From contig NZ_CP101827.1 in the NCBI RefSeq assembly GCF_024498295.1, positions 1,244,001 through 1,308,000 on the forward strand: a stretch of DNA of 64,000 bases. Direction: 5' to 3'. Shown piece after piece: positions 9,216-17,146 of this stretch. Source of the DNA: Thermocaproicibacter melissae (GTDB lineage Bacteria; Bacillota; Clostridia; Oscillospirales; Acutalibacteraceae). Within the stretch, counting starts at the first letter, position 1; each line of letters opens with the position of its first letter. The position numbers were made by a program, and so were the translations under genes. The notes beneath the pieces are model-generated. The model was not told where the DNA came from. It was given only the letters and a program-made list of their open reading frames with translations, and ran no database searches.

Positions 9216-9365
9216 TTACTTGGTCTCACGGTGAAGCGTGTGTTTCTTACAGAATCTGCAGTACTTGTTCATCTCAAGCCTGTCCGGGTCATTCTTTTTA
9301 TTCTTCATCGTGTCATAATTGCGCTGTTTGCACTCAGTGCAGGCCAAAGTTACTTTCACTCTCAT
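9216..9365 (-). CDS. rpmG: 50S ribosomal protein L33
   Basis: A 49-residue protein. It is the zinc-binding form, with two Cys pairs (C9/C12 and C36/C39) that are both intact, and the family N-terminus [20 protein letters not shown] lies upstream of the ATG. It is the first gene of the rpmG-secE-nusG-rplK-rplA run. Confidence 0.96.
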   Translation of the reverse strand: MRVKVTLACTECKQRNYDTMKNKKNDPDRLEMNKYCRFCKKHTLHRETK

Positions 9366-9477
9366 AACGGCACCTCCCGTAATACGGAAAAATTTTTAGC
9401 TCCTAATTTGCGGAGCTGCGGCCTCCCTCAGGGTAAACGGATGCAAAAAAAATAACCCCATTTACCGAGGTAAAATT

Positions 9478-9506
9478 ATTGTAACACACCGCTTTACTAG
9501 TGTCAA
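9478..9506 (-). promoter_or_regulatory. Promoter of the rpmG-secE-nusG-rplKA operon
   Basis: TTGACA, 17 bp, then TACAAT on the minus strand. The leader of about 100 nt before rpmG holds a short inverted repeat and a run of eight T, which could be an attenuator. Confidence 0.82.
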
Positions 9507-9537
9507 GCTATATTTTCAGAAATGTGAATGTCCAATA

Positions 9538-9571
9538 AATACCGCCTCGGTTTTTGGAACCGAGGCGGTAA
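9538..9571 (-). terminator. Terminator of the unknown gene at 9577
   Basis: A 12-bp perfect stem (ACCGCCTCGGTT and its complement, 5-nt loop), followed on the minus strand by ATTTATT. Confidence 0.75.
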
Positions 9572-9576
9572 AAGAA

Positions 9577-10377
9577 TTACCTTCGATCCATTTCGTTAAG
9601 GGTTGCCGCCATGATTTGGCTGCGCTTTTTCTTCTTTTCCGGCTTTACCTTCTTGCCCTTCATCTTAAGGGCAGATTTATGAGCTTTTGCAAGCTCCTGA
9701 GAGAAGTTCGGCTTCAAGGCTTCCACGGCGCGTTCGCTCAATCCGTTCAGAAGTACAATCGTGATAATGGAACGCACATCGAGGTCGCCGGAAACATACA
9801 TTTCACTCAGCAGAGTGGCGCAGCGGTTCACGGCAGATGTGTTTCCGCCGGATGTGCACAGCTCTTCGATTTTCGGCAAGAGTTTCTCTCTGGTGAATGT
9901 CACGGAGCGAACCTGACCGTAAAGGCTGCGTTCGTCGTTCAGCTCATCTTTCAGCTCCGGGAAAATGCCGACAAAGCGGTTGAAGAAAAAGATGGTGTCT
10001 ACGTTGTTGTCGTCATCTTTGCGGCGTTTCTTTTTCTGCGCCTGACCAACCGCTTTCTGGATCTGCCCCGCGACAGAATCCGTAAAGTCGTTTACGATGT
10101 CTTGCAACTGGTCCTTAGAATCGGTTTCCGGGTCAAAAAGCCACACGGAAACCGACTTCCACTTTTTATCCGGGCCTTCGTCCGTCATGCCGCATTTTTT
10201 CAGCTCAAAGCGCTTTTTGTCCACCTGGTAAACAATGCCGTAAGCGAGGTCGTCCCCTGCAAACACCACGCTTTGCTTGTCCTTTTCCGCGGCGGTATTC
10301 TTAACCTGGCTGAAGCCCCGCTCCTGAAGCACTTCGCCTACTTTTTGCGTTACATAATCAAATGCGTTCTGCTCCAA
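9577..10377 (-). CDS. Uncharacterised two-part soluble protein
   Basis: I do not recognise this 266-residue protein. Residues 1-105 look like an alpha/beta domain. A basic linker follows (QKKKRRKDDD, about 115-123), then a helical domain (about 128-240). The Lys-rich tail (KKVKPEKKKKRSQ) could bind nucleic acid. There is no signal peptide or membrane span. The start is TTG at 10377, with AGGAG 11 nt upstream. It stands alone between the translation operon and ddl, with its own promoter and terminator. The clean reading frame and good flanking signals make it a real gene of unknown function. Confidence 0.75.
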   Translation of the reverse strand: MEQNAFDYVTQKVGEVLQERGFSQVKNTAAEKDKQSVVFAGDDLAYGIVYQVDKKRFELKKCGMTDEGPDKKWKSVSVWLFDPETDSKDQLQDIVNDFTDSVAGQIQKAVGQAQKKKRRKDDDNNVDTIFFFNRFVGIFPELKDELNDERSLYGQVRSVTFTREKLLPKIEELCTSGGNTSAVNRCATLLSEMYVSGDLDVRSIITIVLLNGLSERAVEALKPNFSQELAKAHKSALKMKGKKVKPEKKKKRSQIMAATLNEMDRR

Positions 10378-10452
10378 TTATCGTTCACTCCTGTAACGGA
10401 ATTTCATCCGCTGTCTTGTCTTCCTGCATGATTTGCTTTGTAAGGATATATT

Positions 10453-10482
10453 ATTATACTACATGATTATACTACACGGCAA
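10453..10482 (-). promoter_or_regulatory. Putative promoter of the unknown gene, with tandem -10 boxes
   Basis: On the minus strand the block GTAGTATAATCAT is nearly repeated, giving two TATAAT boxes 14 bp apart. TTGCCG lies 18 bp before the downstream one. Confidence 0.5.
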
Positions 10483-10528
10483 ACCTTTTGTCATCAGCGA
10501 ATTTGCCGGCATACGGCTCCAAAATATG

Positions 10529-10558
10529 TTTGCACCGCATGTGGCGTTGTGCTATGAT
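10529..10558 (+). promoter_or_regulatory. Promoter of ddl
   Basis: TTTGCA, 18 bp, then TATGAT, with an extended -10 TG (TGC-TATGAT). It leaves a leader of about 145 nt. Confidence 0.6.
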
Positions 10559-10564
10559 ATGTAC

Positions 10565-10696
10565 TTGTAGGATTCGGACAATACGCGGGCGGAACTGCCA
10601 AAGCGCGGTGCTGTCCGCTGGCTGGCCAATGCTTTTTGGCCGGAATCTTCTTAGGATTTTCCCTCTGCGTGCCGAACAGAGCACGAAACAGAGGCT
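10565..10696 (+). other. Possible structured leader of ddl
   Basis: The leader holds nested inverted repeats, including CCTCTG...CAGAGG around a GTGC...GCAC hairpin that ends directly at the ribosome-binding site, and CTGGCCA...TGGCCGG. It does not match a riboswitch family that I recognise. Confidence 0.35.
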
Positions 10697-10711
10697 GGAG
10701 GAATTTTCTTG

Positions 10712-11800
10712 ATGCAAAAGAAAAAAATAGCCGTTCTTTTTGGCGGCTGCTCTTCGGAGCATGAAGTTTCCCGTGTTTCTGCATTTTCCGTCATTCAGAA
10801 TCTGCCGCGGGATAAATACGAGATTGTGCGCGTCGGCATTACGAAAGACGGGCGCTGGTTCCTTTACACCGGCCCGGATGAAAAAATCCCGACCGGAGAA
10901 TGGGAACAGAGTGACGAAAAGAAGCGCGCCTTCCTTTCTCCCGACCGCGGCATCGGCGGATTTGTTGTGGAATCTTCCGAAGGTTTCACCACACTTCCGG
11001 TAGACTGTGTTTTCCCCGTTCTGCACGGCAGAAACGGCGAAGACGGAACCATTCAGGGCCTGCTGGAGCTGAGCGGCCTTCCGTTTGTGGGGTGCGGCAC
11101 CCTGTCTTCCGCTGTATGCATGGATAAAGCCATCACCCATGCGCTGCTTTCCAACGCCGGCATCCACTGTGCGAACTACCTCTGGTTTTTCCGCACCAGC
11201 TACACGGGCGACGGCATCCGGAAAATCAAGACAAAAATCGAGGCACGCCTCGGTTATCCTGTTTTCGTAAAACCCGCAAATTCCGGCTCCTCGGTAGGCG
11301 TTACCAAGGTCAACAGCGAAGCGGAACTAGACGCCGCGGTAGCAGCGGCAGCAGCCGAAAGTGACAAGATTCTCGTGGAAGAAGCCGTCTGCGGCCAAGA
11401 AGTCGAATGTGCTGTTCTCGGCAACACCGACCCGAAAGCAGCACCCATCGTGGGTGAAATTGTCGCCTCCGCGGAATTTTACGACTACGACGACAAATAT
11501 AAGAACGGCACTTCCAAGCTGAATATTCCGGCGCATCTTGACGATGATGTTGCGGCGCAAATCCGCACCACCGCTCAGCGTGCGTTCCGCCTTCTCGGCT
11601 GCCGGGGCTTTGCACGGGTCGACTTCTTCGTGCGGAACGGGAAAGAGATTCTTCTCAATGAGCTGAACACAATTCCGGGTTTCACACCCATCAGCATGTA
11701 TCCGAAACTGTGGGATGCGTCCGGCGTTTCTTACAGCGAACTCCTTGACCGACTGATTCAGCTGTCCTTTCAAGACGATGCGCAAGACTTCAAGAAGTAA
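10712..11800 (+). CDS. ddl: D-alanine--D-alanine ligase
   Basis: It makes the D-Ala-D-Ala dipeptide for peptidoglycan. The 362-residue ATP-grasp protein has the N-terminal FGGCSSEHEVS, the HGRNGEDGTIQG motif, PANSGSSVGV and the C-terminal metal site ELNTIPGFT. The length is normal. GGAGG lies 10 nt before the ATG; an adjacent TTG at 10709, 7 nt from the site, is also possible. The ligase is probably of the D-Ala type; nothing suggests a D-Lac or D-Ser variant, though specificity was not modelled. Confidence 0.95.
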   Translation: MQKKKIAVLFGGCSSEHEVSRVSAFSVIQNLPRDKYEIVRVGITKDGRWFLYTGPDEKIPTGEWEQSDEKKRAFLSPDRGIGGFVVESSEGFTTLPVDCVFPVLHGRNGEDGTIQGLLELSGLPFVGCGTLSSAVCMDKAITHALLSNAGIHCANYLWFFRTSYTGDGIRKIKTKIEARLGYPVFVKPANSGSSVGVTKVNSEAELDAAVAAAAAESDKILVEEAVCGQEVECAVLGNTDPKAAPIVGEIVASAEFYDYDDKYKNGTSKLNIPAHLDDDVAAQIRTTAQRAFRLLGCRGFARVDFFVRNGKEILLNELNTIPGFTPISMYPKLWDASGVSYSELLDRLIQLSFQDDAQDFKK

Positions 11801-11820
11801 AAAGGTACAGCACATCAGCG

Positions 11821-11847
11821 GCGAGGCCGCCAATGCGACGGCCTCGC
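11821..11847 (+). other. Strong hairpin between ddl and the DUF1934 gene
   Basis: A 9-bp perfect GC-rich stem (GCGAGGCCG / CGGCCTCGC) with no T run after it. It could stabilise the ddl 3' end or be a weak terminator. Confidence 0.4.
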
Positions 11848-11966
11848 ACCGGACTGTACAAACTGTGCAAAAGGAAGGAATAACCGGGCTGCATACAGCC
11901 GTCCGTAAGACTCAGCGTCCGGACGACACGGATCTATTTTCTCAATTTCCTTTGAGGGAGAATGAA

Positions 11967-12413
11967 ATGCAGGAAAATTATCTTATTTCCATAAAAGGCT
12001 CGCAGAGAGTGGACGGCGAAGAGGGCAGTGTAGAACTTACTACATTCGGCTCCTATGTAAAGCGCGGCTTAAGCCGTTACATTGTATATAAGGAATACGC
12101 CTCCGACACAGTGCCTGTGACACGCACTTCCATACTGAAAATCGACGGCAATAACCGTCTGACCCTGATGCGAAAAGGCGGAGACAGCACACGGCTGATT
12201 CTGGAAAACGGCAAGCGCCATCTCTGCCAGTATGACACAGGCTACGGATGCCTGACGGTCGGCATTTTTACCAGTCAGCTCGACTCCAATCTCGACGACA
12301 AGGGCGGAAGCTTGAAAGTCCGCTACACGTTGGACATCAATTCCGTTCTTTCCAGCATGAACGAACTTTCCATCACCGTCAAGGAGGCAAAAAACAACGA
12401 TGTTAAAAATTGA
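11967..12413 (+). CDS. DUF1934 (YwiB-like) beta-barrel protein
   Basis: A small cytoplasmic protein of 148 residues, predicted to form a calycin-like barrel. It is widely linked to argS in Firmicutes, with unknown function. The sequence alternates beta strands (YLISIKGSQ, SILKIDGNNRLTLMRKGG, LSITVKEA). The ATG at 11967 has GAGGGAG upstream; the reading frame extends 63 codons further without a start signal. Its end overlaps argS by 14 nt, which implies translational coupling. Confidence 0.82.
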   Translation: MQENYLISIKGSQRVDGEEGSVELTTFGSYVKRGLSRYIVYKEYASDTVPVTRTSILKIDGNNRLTLMRKGGDSTRLILENGKRHLCQYDTGYGCLTVGIFTSQLDSNLDDKGGSLKVRYTLDINSVLSSMNELSITVKEAKNNDVKN

Positions 12414-14094
12414 GCTCCAAGCAATTGAAGATTTAAGGAATGCAATACTTGCGGCAATCCGCTGCGGAATGGAGTCCGGCGCTCTTCCGCAGGCCGAGAT
12501 TCCCGAATTTACAATCGAAATTCCCGCTGACCGTACCCACGGCGACCGCGCCGCCAACGTGGCGATGGTCAGCGCAAAGGCTTTTCGCATGCCGCCGCGC
12601 AAAATCGCGCAGGTGATTGCCGACAAAATCGACCTGAGCAAAACTTACTTTGAGCGCTGCGAAATCGCCGGCCCCGGCTTTCTGAATTTTTTCCTTGCCC
12701 GCCGCTTTTACGGCGACATCATTAAGGAGATTTTGGAGCAGGGTTCGGAATTCGGCCGCAGCGACTGGGGTAAAAAGCGCAAAGTCATGGTCGAGTACGT
12801 TTCCGCTAACCCGACCGGCCCGATGCACATGGGCAACGCGCGCGGCGGTGCCCTCGGCGACTGCCTCGCAGCCGTGCTCGATGCAGCGGGATTTGACGTA
12901 ACGCGCGAATTCTATGTAAACGACGCCGGCAACCAGATTCTGAAGTTCGGCCATTCGCTGGGTGCGCGCTATCTGCAGCTTTTCAAGGGCGAAGATGCCG
13001 TTGAGTTCCCGGAGGACGGCTACCACGGAGAAGATATTATTGAGCGCGCCAAGGAATTCGCCGAGGTGTACGGCGACAAATACGTCAACGCCGACGCGGA
13101 AACCCGTGAAAAGGCGCTTGTCGACTTTGCTCTGCCGAAGAATATCGAGAAGATGAAGGCCGACCTTGAAAAATATCGCATTGTTTACGACAACTGGTTC
13201 TTGGAAAGCACTCTGCACAATGACGGAGAACTTCAGGAAACCATAGAGATTCTAAAACAGCGCGGCATGACTTATGAAAAGGACGGCGCTCTGTGGTACC
13301 GCGCGACCGCAAACGGTGCGGAAAAGGACGAAGTTCTGATTCGCCAGAACGGCACGCCGACCTATTTTGCGGCGGACATCGCCTACCACCGCAACAAATT
13401 CGCAAAGCGCGGCTTTGACCGCGTCATTGACGTATGGGGCGCCGACCACCACGGCCACGTTGCCCGCCTAAAGGGGGCCTTGGACGCCATCGGCCTCGAC
13501 GGAAGCAAGCTCGACATCGTTCTGATTCAGCTGGTGCGCCTTGTGCGCGGCGGCGAAGTCGTGAGAATGAGCAAGCGCACCGGCAAGGCAATTCAGCTAG
13601 CTGACCTTCTGGAGGAAGTACCCGTCGATGCGGCGCGCTTTTATTTCAATCTGCGTGAAGCCAATTCTCAGATGGATTTCGACCTTGACCTCGCGGTTCA
13701 GCAGGATTCGCAGAACCCCGTGTACTATGTGCAGTACGCTCATGCGCGCATCTGCAGCATTTTGAAAAATCTTGCCGCCGAAGGCGTACATCCGCGGCCC
13801 TGCACCGATGAAGAACTCGCCCTGCTGACGGCTCCGGAAGAAACCGAACTGATTCGTCACCTTGCCTCCTGCACGGAAGAGATTATCGCCTCTGCTCGCG
13901 ACTATGACCCGGCCCGCATGATGCGCTATGTCATCACGCTGGCGACGCTCTTCCACAAGTTTTACACGAACTGCCGCGTAAAAGGTGAAGAAGAAAGCTT
14001 GGCGGCTGCCAGACTCAACCTTTGCCTTGCAACTGCGACCGTGCTGAAAAACGTGCTGTCGATGTTCAAAATCACGGCACCGGAAAGTATGTAA
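12400..14094 (+). CDS. argS: Arginyl-tRNA synthetase
   Basis: It charges tRNA-Arg. The 564-residue class I synthetase has the N-terminal Arg-tRNA-synthetase domain, the HIGH-type motif HMGN, the KMSKS-type motif RMSKR and a DALR anticodon-binding C-terminus. AAGGAGG within the end of the upstream gene serves as ribosome-binding site. Confidence 0.97.
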   Translation: MLKIELQAIEDLRNAILAAIRCGMESGALPQAEIPEFTIEIPADRTHGDRAANVAMVSAKAFRMPPRKIAQVIADKIDLSKTYFERCEIAGPGFLNFFLARRFYGDIIKEILEQGSEFGRSDWGKKRKVMVEYVSANPTGPMHMGNARGGALGDCLAAVLDAAGFDVTREFYVNDAGNQILKFGHSLGARYLQLFKGEDAVEFPEDGYHGEDIIERAKEFAEVYGDKYVNADAETREKALVDFALPKNIEKMKADLEKYRIVYDNWFLESTLHNDGELQETIEILKQRGMTYEKDGALWYRATANGAEKDEVLIRQNGTPTYFAADIAYHRNKFAKRGFDRVIDVWGADHHGHVARLKGALDAIGLDGSKLDIVLIQLVRLVRGGEVVRMSKRTGKAIQLADLLEEVPVDAARFYFNLREANSQMDFDLDLAVQQDSQNPVYYVQYAHARICSILKNLAAEGVHPRPCTDEELALLTAPEETELIRHLASCTEEIIASARDYDPARMMRYVITLATLFHKFYTNCRVKGEEESLAAARLNLCLATATVLKNVLSMFKITAPESM

Positions 14095-14118
14095 CCGAAA
14101 GGATTACGGTGTATTAAC

Positions 14119-15147
14119 ATGGAGATTCCGTTTGGCCTGCCTGCGGTATTGAAAAAAGAAGATACGCCGGAAAACGGCGACGCTCCCGTTCGATTATCCA
14201 ACTATTCCGTCATCAGCGGCGGAATGGGTTCCTCCGGCGCGGAGACTTGCGTTTGCGGAGCCGTGTTCGGCCCCTCGGGGATTCTGTACGATTCCGAAAA
14301 GGAATTCGACTTTGACGCTGTTTATTCTTACTACCGCCAGAAGATATGCGACCTTAACGAAAGCAAGGTGCGTTTTCTGCTGCTGAATCGGCAGACGTCG
14401 CTTGCGGATATGCGCGCGGCGCTTCTGGCGGCAAGAGACAAAGACCTGCCGGTGGCCGCCTGCCTGACGGCTGACCGCAGAAGCAGGAACTGCAGTTTTC
14501 TTTCTTCCCTCATCACCCTGCAGGCGATGGGAATTCAGGCTTTCGGCCTTTGCGGTATTCCCGACGAGGCCATGTTGGAAAGCATTCGCCGGGCCTCAGC
14601 ACACACGACGGTTCCGCTTATCGTGATTGCCGACGCAAAACCCAATCAGTCCCCCGAAGAATATGCAGAAGCGGTTCGCCCGCTTCTGGAGGCCGGTGTC
14701 AGACTGCTTGGGTGCGGCCATGGAACCACCCCGGAGCATTACCGTAAGATTGGGGAACTTGCAAAAAAATTCGGCCCTCCGGATATCTCCGAAGAGCCTG
14801 ACTGCTTAGCTGCAGCGTCCGACCGTGAAACGTTCTTTCTCGGCGACGATATACGATGGAGCGAGCCTCTTCCCTGCTCCGCCTCACTGGTCGATAAGCT
14901 GATTGACCTTGACGACGAACAGGTCAATGCGGCGCTCGTCTATGTGGAGAGCGTCAGCGACGCCGAGCTTCTGGGCAAATGTGTCTCCATGTCTCGCCTT
15001 CCCATTGCGGTGCGGGCGGACAGTCCTGTTGTGCTCGACGCTGCCCTGCGCTATGTTCAGGGGCGATTGATTGTTGACTCGGGTTCCTCCATCGAACGCG
15101 ATGTTTTGGAACCGATCGCCGCAAAATACGGCGCTATTGTCTACTGA
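14119..15147 (+). CDS. Degenerate MetH-like protein (homocysteine methyltransferase plus pterin-binding remnants)
   Basis: A 342-residue protein that resembles the N-terminal half of corrinoid methionine synthase. Residues 70-215 match the homocysteine S-methyltransferase barrel (LPLIV-like strand, YAEAVRPLLEAGVRLLG, TTPEH). The last ~80 residues (PIAVRADSPVVLDAALRY ... VDSG) resemble the start of a dihydropteroate-synthase barrel. The zinc-binding GGCCGTTPEH is replaced by GCGHGTTPEH (198-207), and the upstream zinc cysteine region reads GLCG (143-146). No cobalamin or activation domain follows. The ribosome-binding site is weak. Methyltransferase activity is doubtful; a structural or regulatory role is possible. 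Confidence 0.65.
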   Translation: MEIPFGLPAVLKKEDTPENGDAPVRLSNYSVISGGMGSSGAETCVCGAVFGPSGILYDSEKEFDFDAVYSYYRQKICDLNESKVRFLLLNRQTSLADMRAALLAARDKDLPVAACLTADRRSRNCSFLSSLITLQAMGIQAFGLCGIPDEAMLESIRRASAHTTVPLIVIADAKPNQSPEEYAEAVRPLLEAGVRLLGCGHGTTPEHYRKIGELAKKFGPPDISEEPDCLAAASDRETFFLGDDIRWSEPLPCSASLVDKLIDLDDEQVNAALVYVESVSDAELLGKCVSMSRLPIAVRADSPVVLDAALRYVQGRLIVDSGSSIERDVLEPIAAKYGAIVY

Positions 15148-15382
15148 CGTCCTGCCTGTTATTGGTATCCTGTTCTTCGGTTGGTTCGGGAACCTGCACA
15201 TCTTCCGGCGGAACGTCCCAGCCTTCAAAGGCGATTGCCATTGCACCGAGCGCCAAGCAGCAGGCAATTCCTGCGAGCATAATAGCCCAGTTGGTGATGC
15301 CAAATGGGCCGATGACCATTGATGCAAGCGTCATCACAAAGCCGATATCGAACAAAATTACCGCAAGTTTCTCGTCATCCAT
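15134..15382 (-). CDS. Small two-helix membrane protein
   Basis: An unrecognised 82-residue protein. Two hydrophobic helices (about residues 7-25 and 30-51) are followed by a Pro/Glu-rich soluble tail. It overlaps the end of rsmA by 8 nt and is therefore probably cotranscribed with it. Its own end overlaps the convergent MetH-like gene by 14 nt. Confidence 0.62.
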   Translation of the reverse strand: MDDEKLAVILFDIGFVMTLASMVIGPFGITNWAIMLAGIACCLALGAMAIAFEGWDVPPEDVQVPEPTEEQDTNNRQDVSRQ

Positions 15383-16259
15383 CGGTGCCGTCCCCTTTCT
15401 CGGAATTTAATTCATAGAGCGCGTCCGCAAGCGCGGCAAACTGTTCCATTGTGAGCCTTTCGGCGCGCAAATCCGGTGCGACTCCGGCTGCTGCAAAAGC
15501 GGCAGCCGCTTTTTCTTTTGGAATCGAAAGACCTGCGGCAACCGAATTGACAGCCGTTTTTCTTCTCTGGCTGAACGCCGCCTGCACAACGGTGAAGAAC
15601 TGCTTTTCATCGCGTACGCTTACCGGCGGTTTTTTGCGCACTTCTAGGCGGATAACACAGGAATCCACGTTCGGCTGCGGGTAAAAACAGGAACGTGGTA
15701 CGCCAAATAGTATTTTCGGTTCTGAATAATACTGAACGGATACGCTGACTGCTCCCGCGGCGCGCGTTCCCGGCGCGGCACAGAGGCGTTCGGCAGCTTC
15801 CTTCTGAACCATGACCGTCATCGCGGTAATCGGAAGTTTTTCTTCAAGGACTCGCATAATGACCGGCGAAGTGATATAATAAGGCAAATTAGCGCAGACT
15901 GCGACTTCCATTCCCTCGAATTCCTCGCGAATGAGAGTCGAAAGATCGAGCTTCATGGCATCGCCCCAGACGATGCTCACGTTTTTGCAGTCACCCAGCG
16001 TTTCCTTCAGCACCGGCTCAAGGCTGCGGTCCAGTTCAATGGCGACGACCTTTGCCGACCGCGCCGAAAGCTCGCGGGTGAGCACGCCGAACCCCGGGCC
16101 GATTTCGAGGACGCCTGTATTCGGCGATGCTCCGCAAAGCTGGGCCATCTTTGGGCAGATATCTGCGTTAATGATAAAATTTTGGCCGAGTGAATGAGAA
16201 AAGTGGAAACCGTAGCGGGCAAGAACCGCCTTCACGGTGCGGATATCCGATAAATTCAT
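15375..16259 (-). CDS. rsmA: 16S rRNA dimethyladenosine transferase RsmA (KsgA)
   Basis: It dimethylates A1518/A1519 of 16S rRNA during 30S assembly. The 294-residue protein has the family N-terminus (HSLGQNFI), the SAM-binding EIGPGFGVLT and the catalytic NLPYYI motif. The ATG at 16259 has GGAGG 11 nt upstream; the frame extends further without a start signal. It diverges from the dCMP deaminase gene. Confidence 0.96.
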   Translation of the reverse strand: MNLSDIRTVKAVLARYGFHFSHSLGQNFIINADICPKMAQLCGASPNTGVLEIGPGFGVLTRELSARSAKVVAIELDRSLEPVLKETLGDCKNVSIVWGDAMKLDLSTLIREEFEGMEVAVCANLPYYITSPVIMRVLEEKLPITAMTVMVQKEAAERLCAAPGTRAAGAVSVSVQYYSEPKILFGVPRSCFYPQPNVDSCVIRLEVRKKPPVSVRDEKQFFTVVQAAFSQRRKTAVNSVAAGLSIPKEKAAAAFAAAGVAPDLRAERLTMEQFAALADALYELNSEKGDGTDG

Positions 16260-16290
16260 AAGTAAGAAAACCTCCGCATTTCTGCCTGTT

Positions 16291-16319
16291 ATTATAACAC
16301 AGCATAGGCGGAATTTCCA
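16291..16319 (-). promoter_or_regulatory. Putative rsmA promoter
   Basis: TATAAT with a weak -35 (TGGAAA) 17 bp upstream on the minus strand. Confidence 0.45.
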
Positions 16320-16356
16320 CGAAAACACTCCACAAGCATCGGAGGGAAAGAAGAAA

Positions 16357-16845
16357 ATGGGAAGAACGGACAAAACCAATTATTATCTCGACATTGCGGA
16401 AACCGTTTTGGAGCGCGGGACATGCCTGCGCCGAAATTTCGGCGCCATCATCGTCAACCACGATGAAATCATTTCGTCCGGCTACACCGGTGCGCCGCGC
16501 GGCCGCAAAAACTGCATCGACCTTGGTTATTGCGTCCGCGAATCACTTGGGGTTCCCCGCGGGGAACGGTATGAGCTCTGCCGCTCGGTTCATGCAGAGA
16601 TGAACGCCATCATCAGCGCAGCACGCGATGAAATGATCGGTGCAACTCTGTATCTCGTTGGGCGTGAGGCAAAAACCGGAGAATACGTGAAAAACCCTGC
16701 TCCCTGCTCCTTGTGCAAGCGGCTGATTATCAATGCCGGCATCATCCGCGTTGTTGCAAGGACCGGTGAGGGTACATTCTCGGTGACGGATGTCGGCGAA
16801 TGGGTCACCGACGACGAATCTTTATCCGGCAAATTCGGTTATTAA
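16357..16845 (+). CDS. dCMP deaminase family protein (ComEB-like)
   Basis: It deaminates dCMP to dUMP for dTTP synthesis. The 162-residue zinc deaminase has HAE at 79-81 and the PCSLC pair (C117, C120). The extra Cys and His residues between residues 53 and 76 are typical of the ComEB-type enzyme. The ATG at 16357 has GGAGGG 10 nt upstream. It is monocistronic with a strong terminator. Confidence 0.9.
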   Translation: MGRTDKTNYYLDIAETVLERGTCLRRNFGAIIVNHDEIISSGYTGAPRGRKNCIDLGYCVRESLGVPRGERYELCRSVHAEMNAIISAARDEMIGATLYLVGREAKTGEYVKNPAPCSLCKRLIINAGIIRVVARTGEGTFSVTDVGEWVTDDESLSGKFGY

Positions 16846-16866
16846 TTGTACATGTGTATTGCCGTT

Positions 16867-16897
16867 AATCCCCCGATTTTCGGGGGATTTTTTTCAT
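16867..16897 (+). terminator. Terminator of the dCMP deaminase gene
   Basis: A 9- to 10-bp stem (AATCCCCCGA / TCGGGGGATT) followed by seven T. Confidence 0.88.
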
Positions 16898-16969
16898 GCA
16901 AAGTTGCAGGTTCAGTCGAGCGCGGTCTTTTATCCTCGAAACAGTTCCAAAAATGAATTTCGATTTTTG

Positions 16970-16998
16970 TTGACATCGCACCCGAATTTCAATATAAT
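16970..16998 (+). promoter_or_regulatory. Consensus promoter of the metal-transport ATPase gene
   Basis: A perfect TTGACA, 17 bp, perfect TATAAT. Such a strong promoter next to an operator is what a repressed, metal-induced gene would need. Confidence 0.88.
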
Positions 16999-17006
16999 GG
17001 TAGTAT

Positions 17007-17028
17007 CAATTGAATAGTTGTTCAATTG
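17007..17028 (+). promoter_or_regulatory. ArsR/SmtB-type operator candidate
   Basis: An inverted repeat CAATTGAA-N6-TTCAATTG begins 9 bp after the -10 box and covers the expected transcription start. A further TGTTCA half-site follows. The A/T-rich TTGAA...TTCAA form is typical of ArsR/SmtB metal sensors. No such regulator gene is in the window. Confidence 0.6.
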
Positions 17029-17146
17029 TTCATTTTGATGCGGTATTTTGAAACTGTGATACGATTTGGAATATTGGCTCTAAGCCCTCGCTGCAGTGCT
17101 AGCCGTACAAAGCATACACTCGAAAAATCCGCTTGAGGTGATTCAC

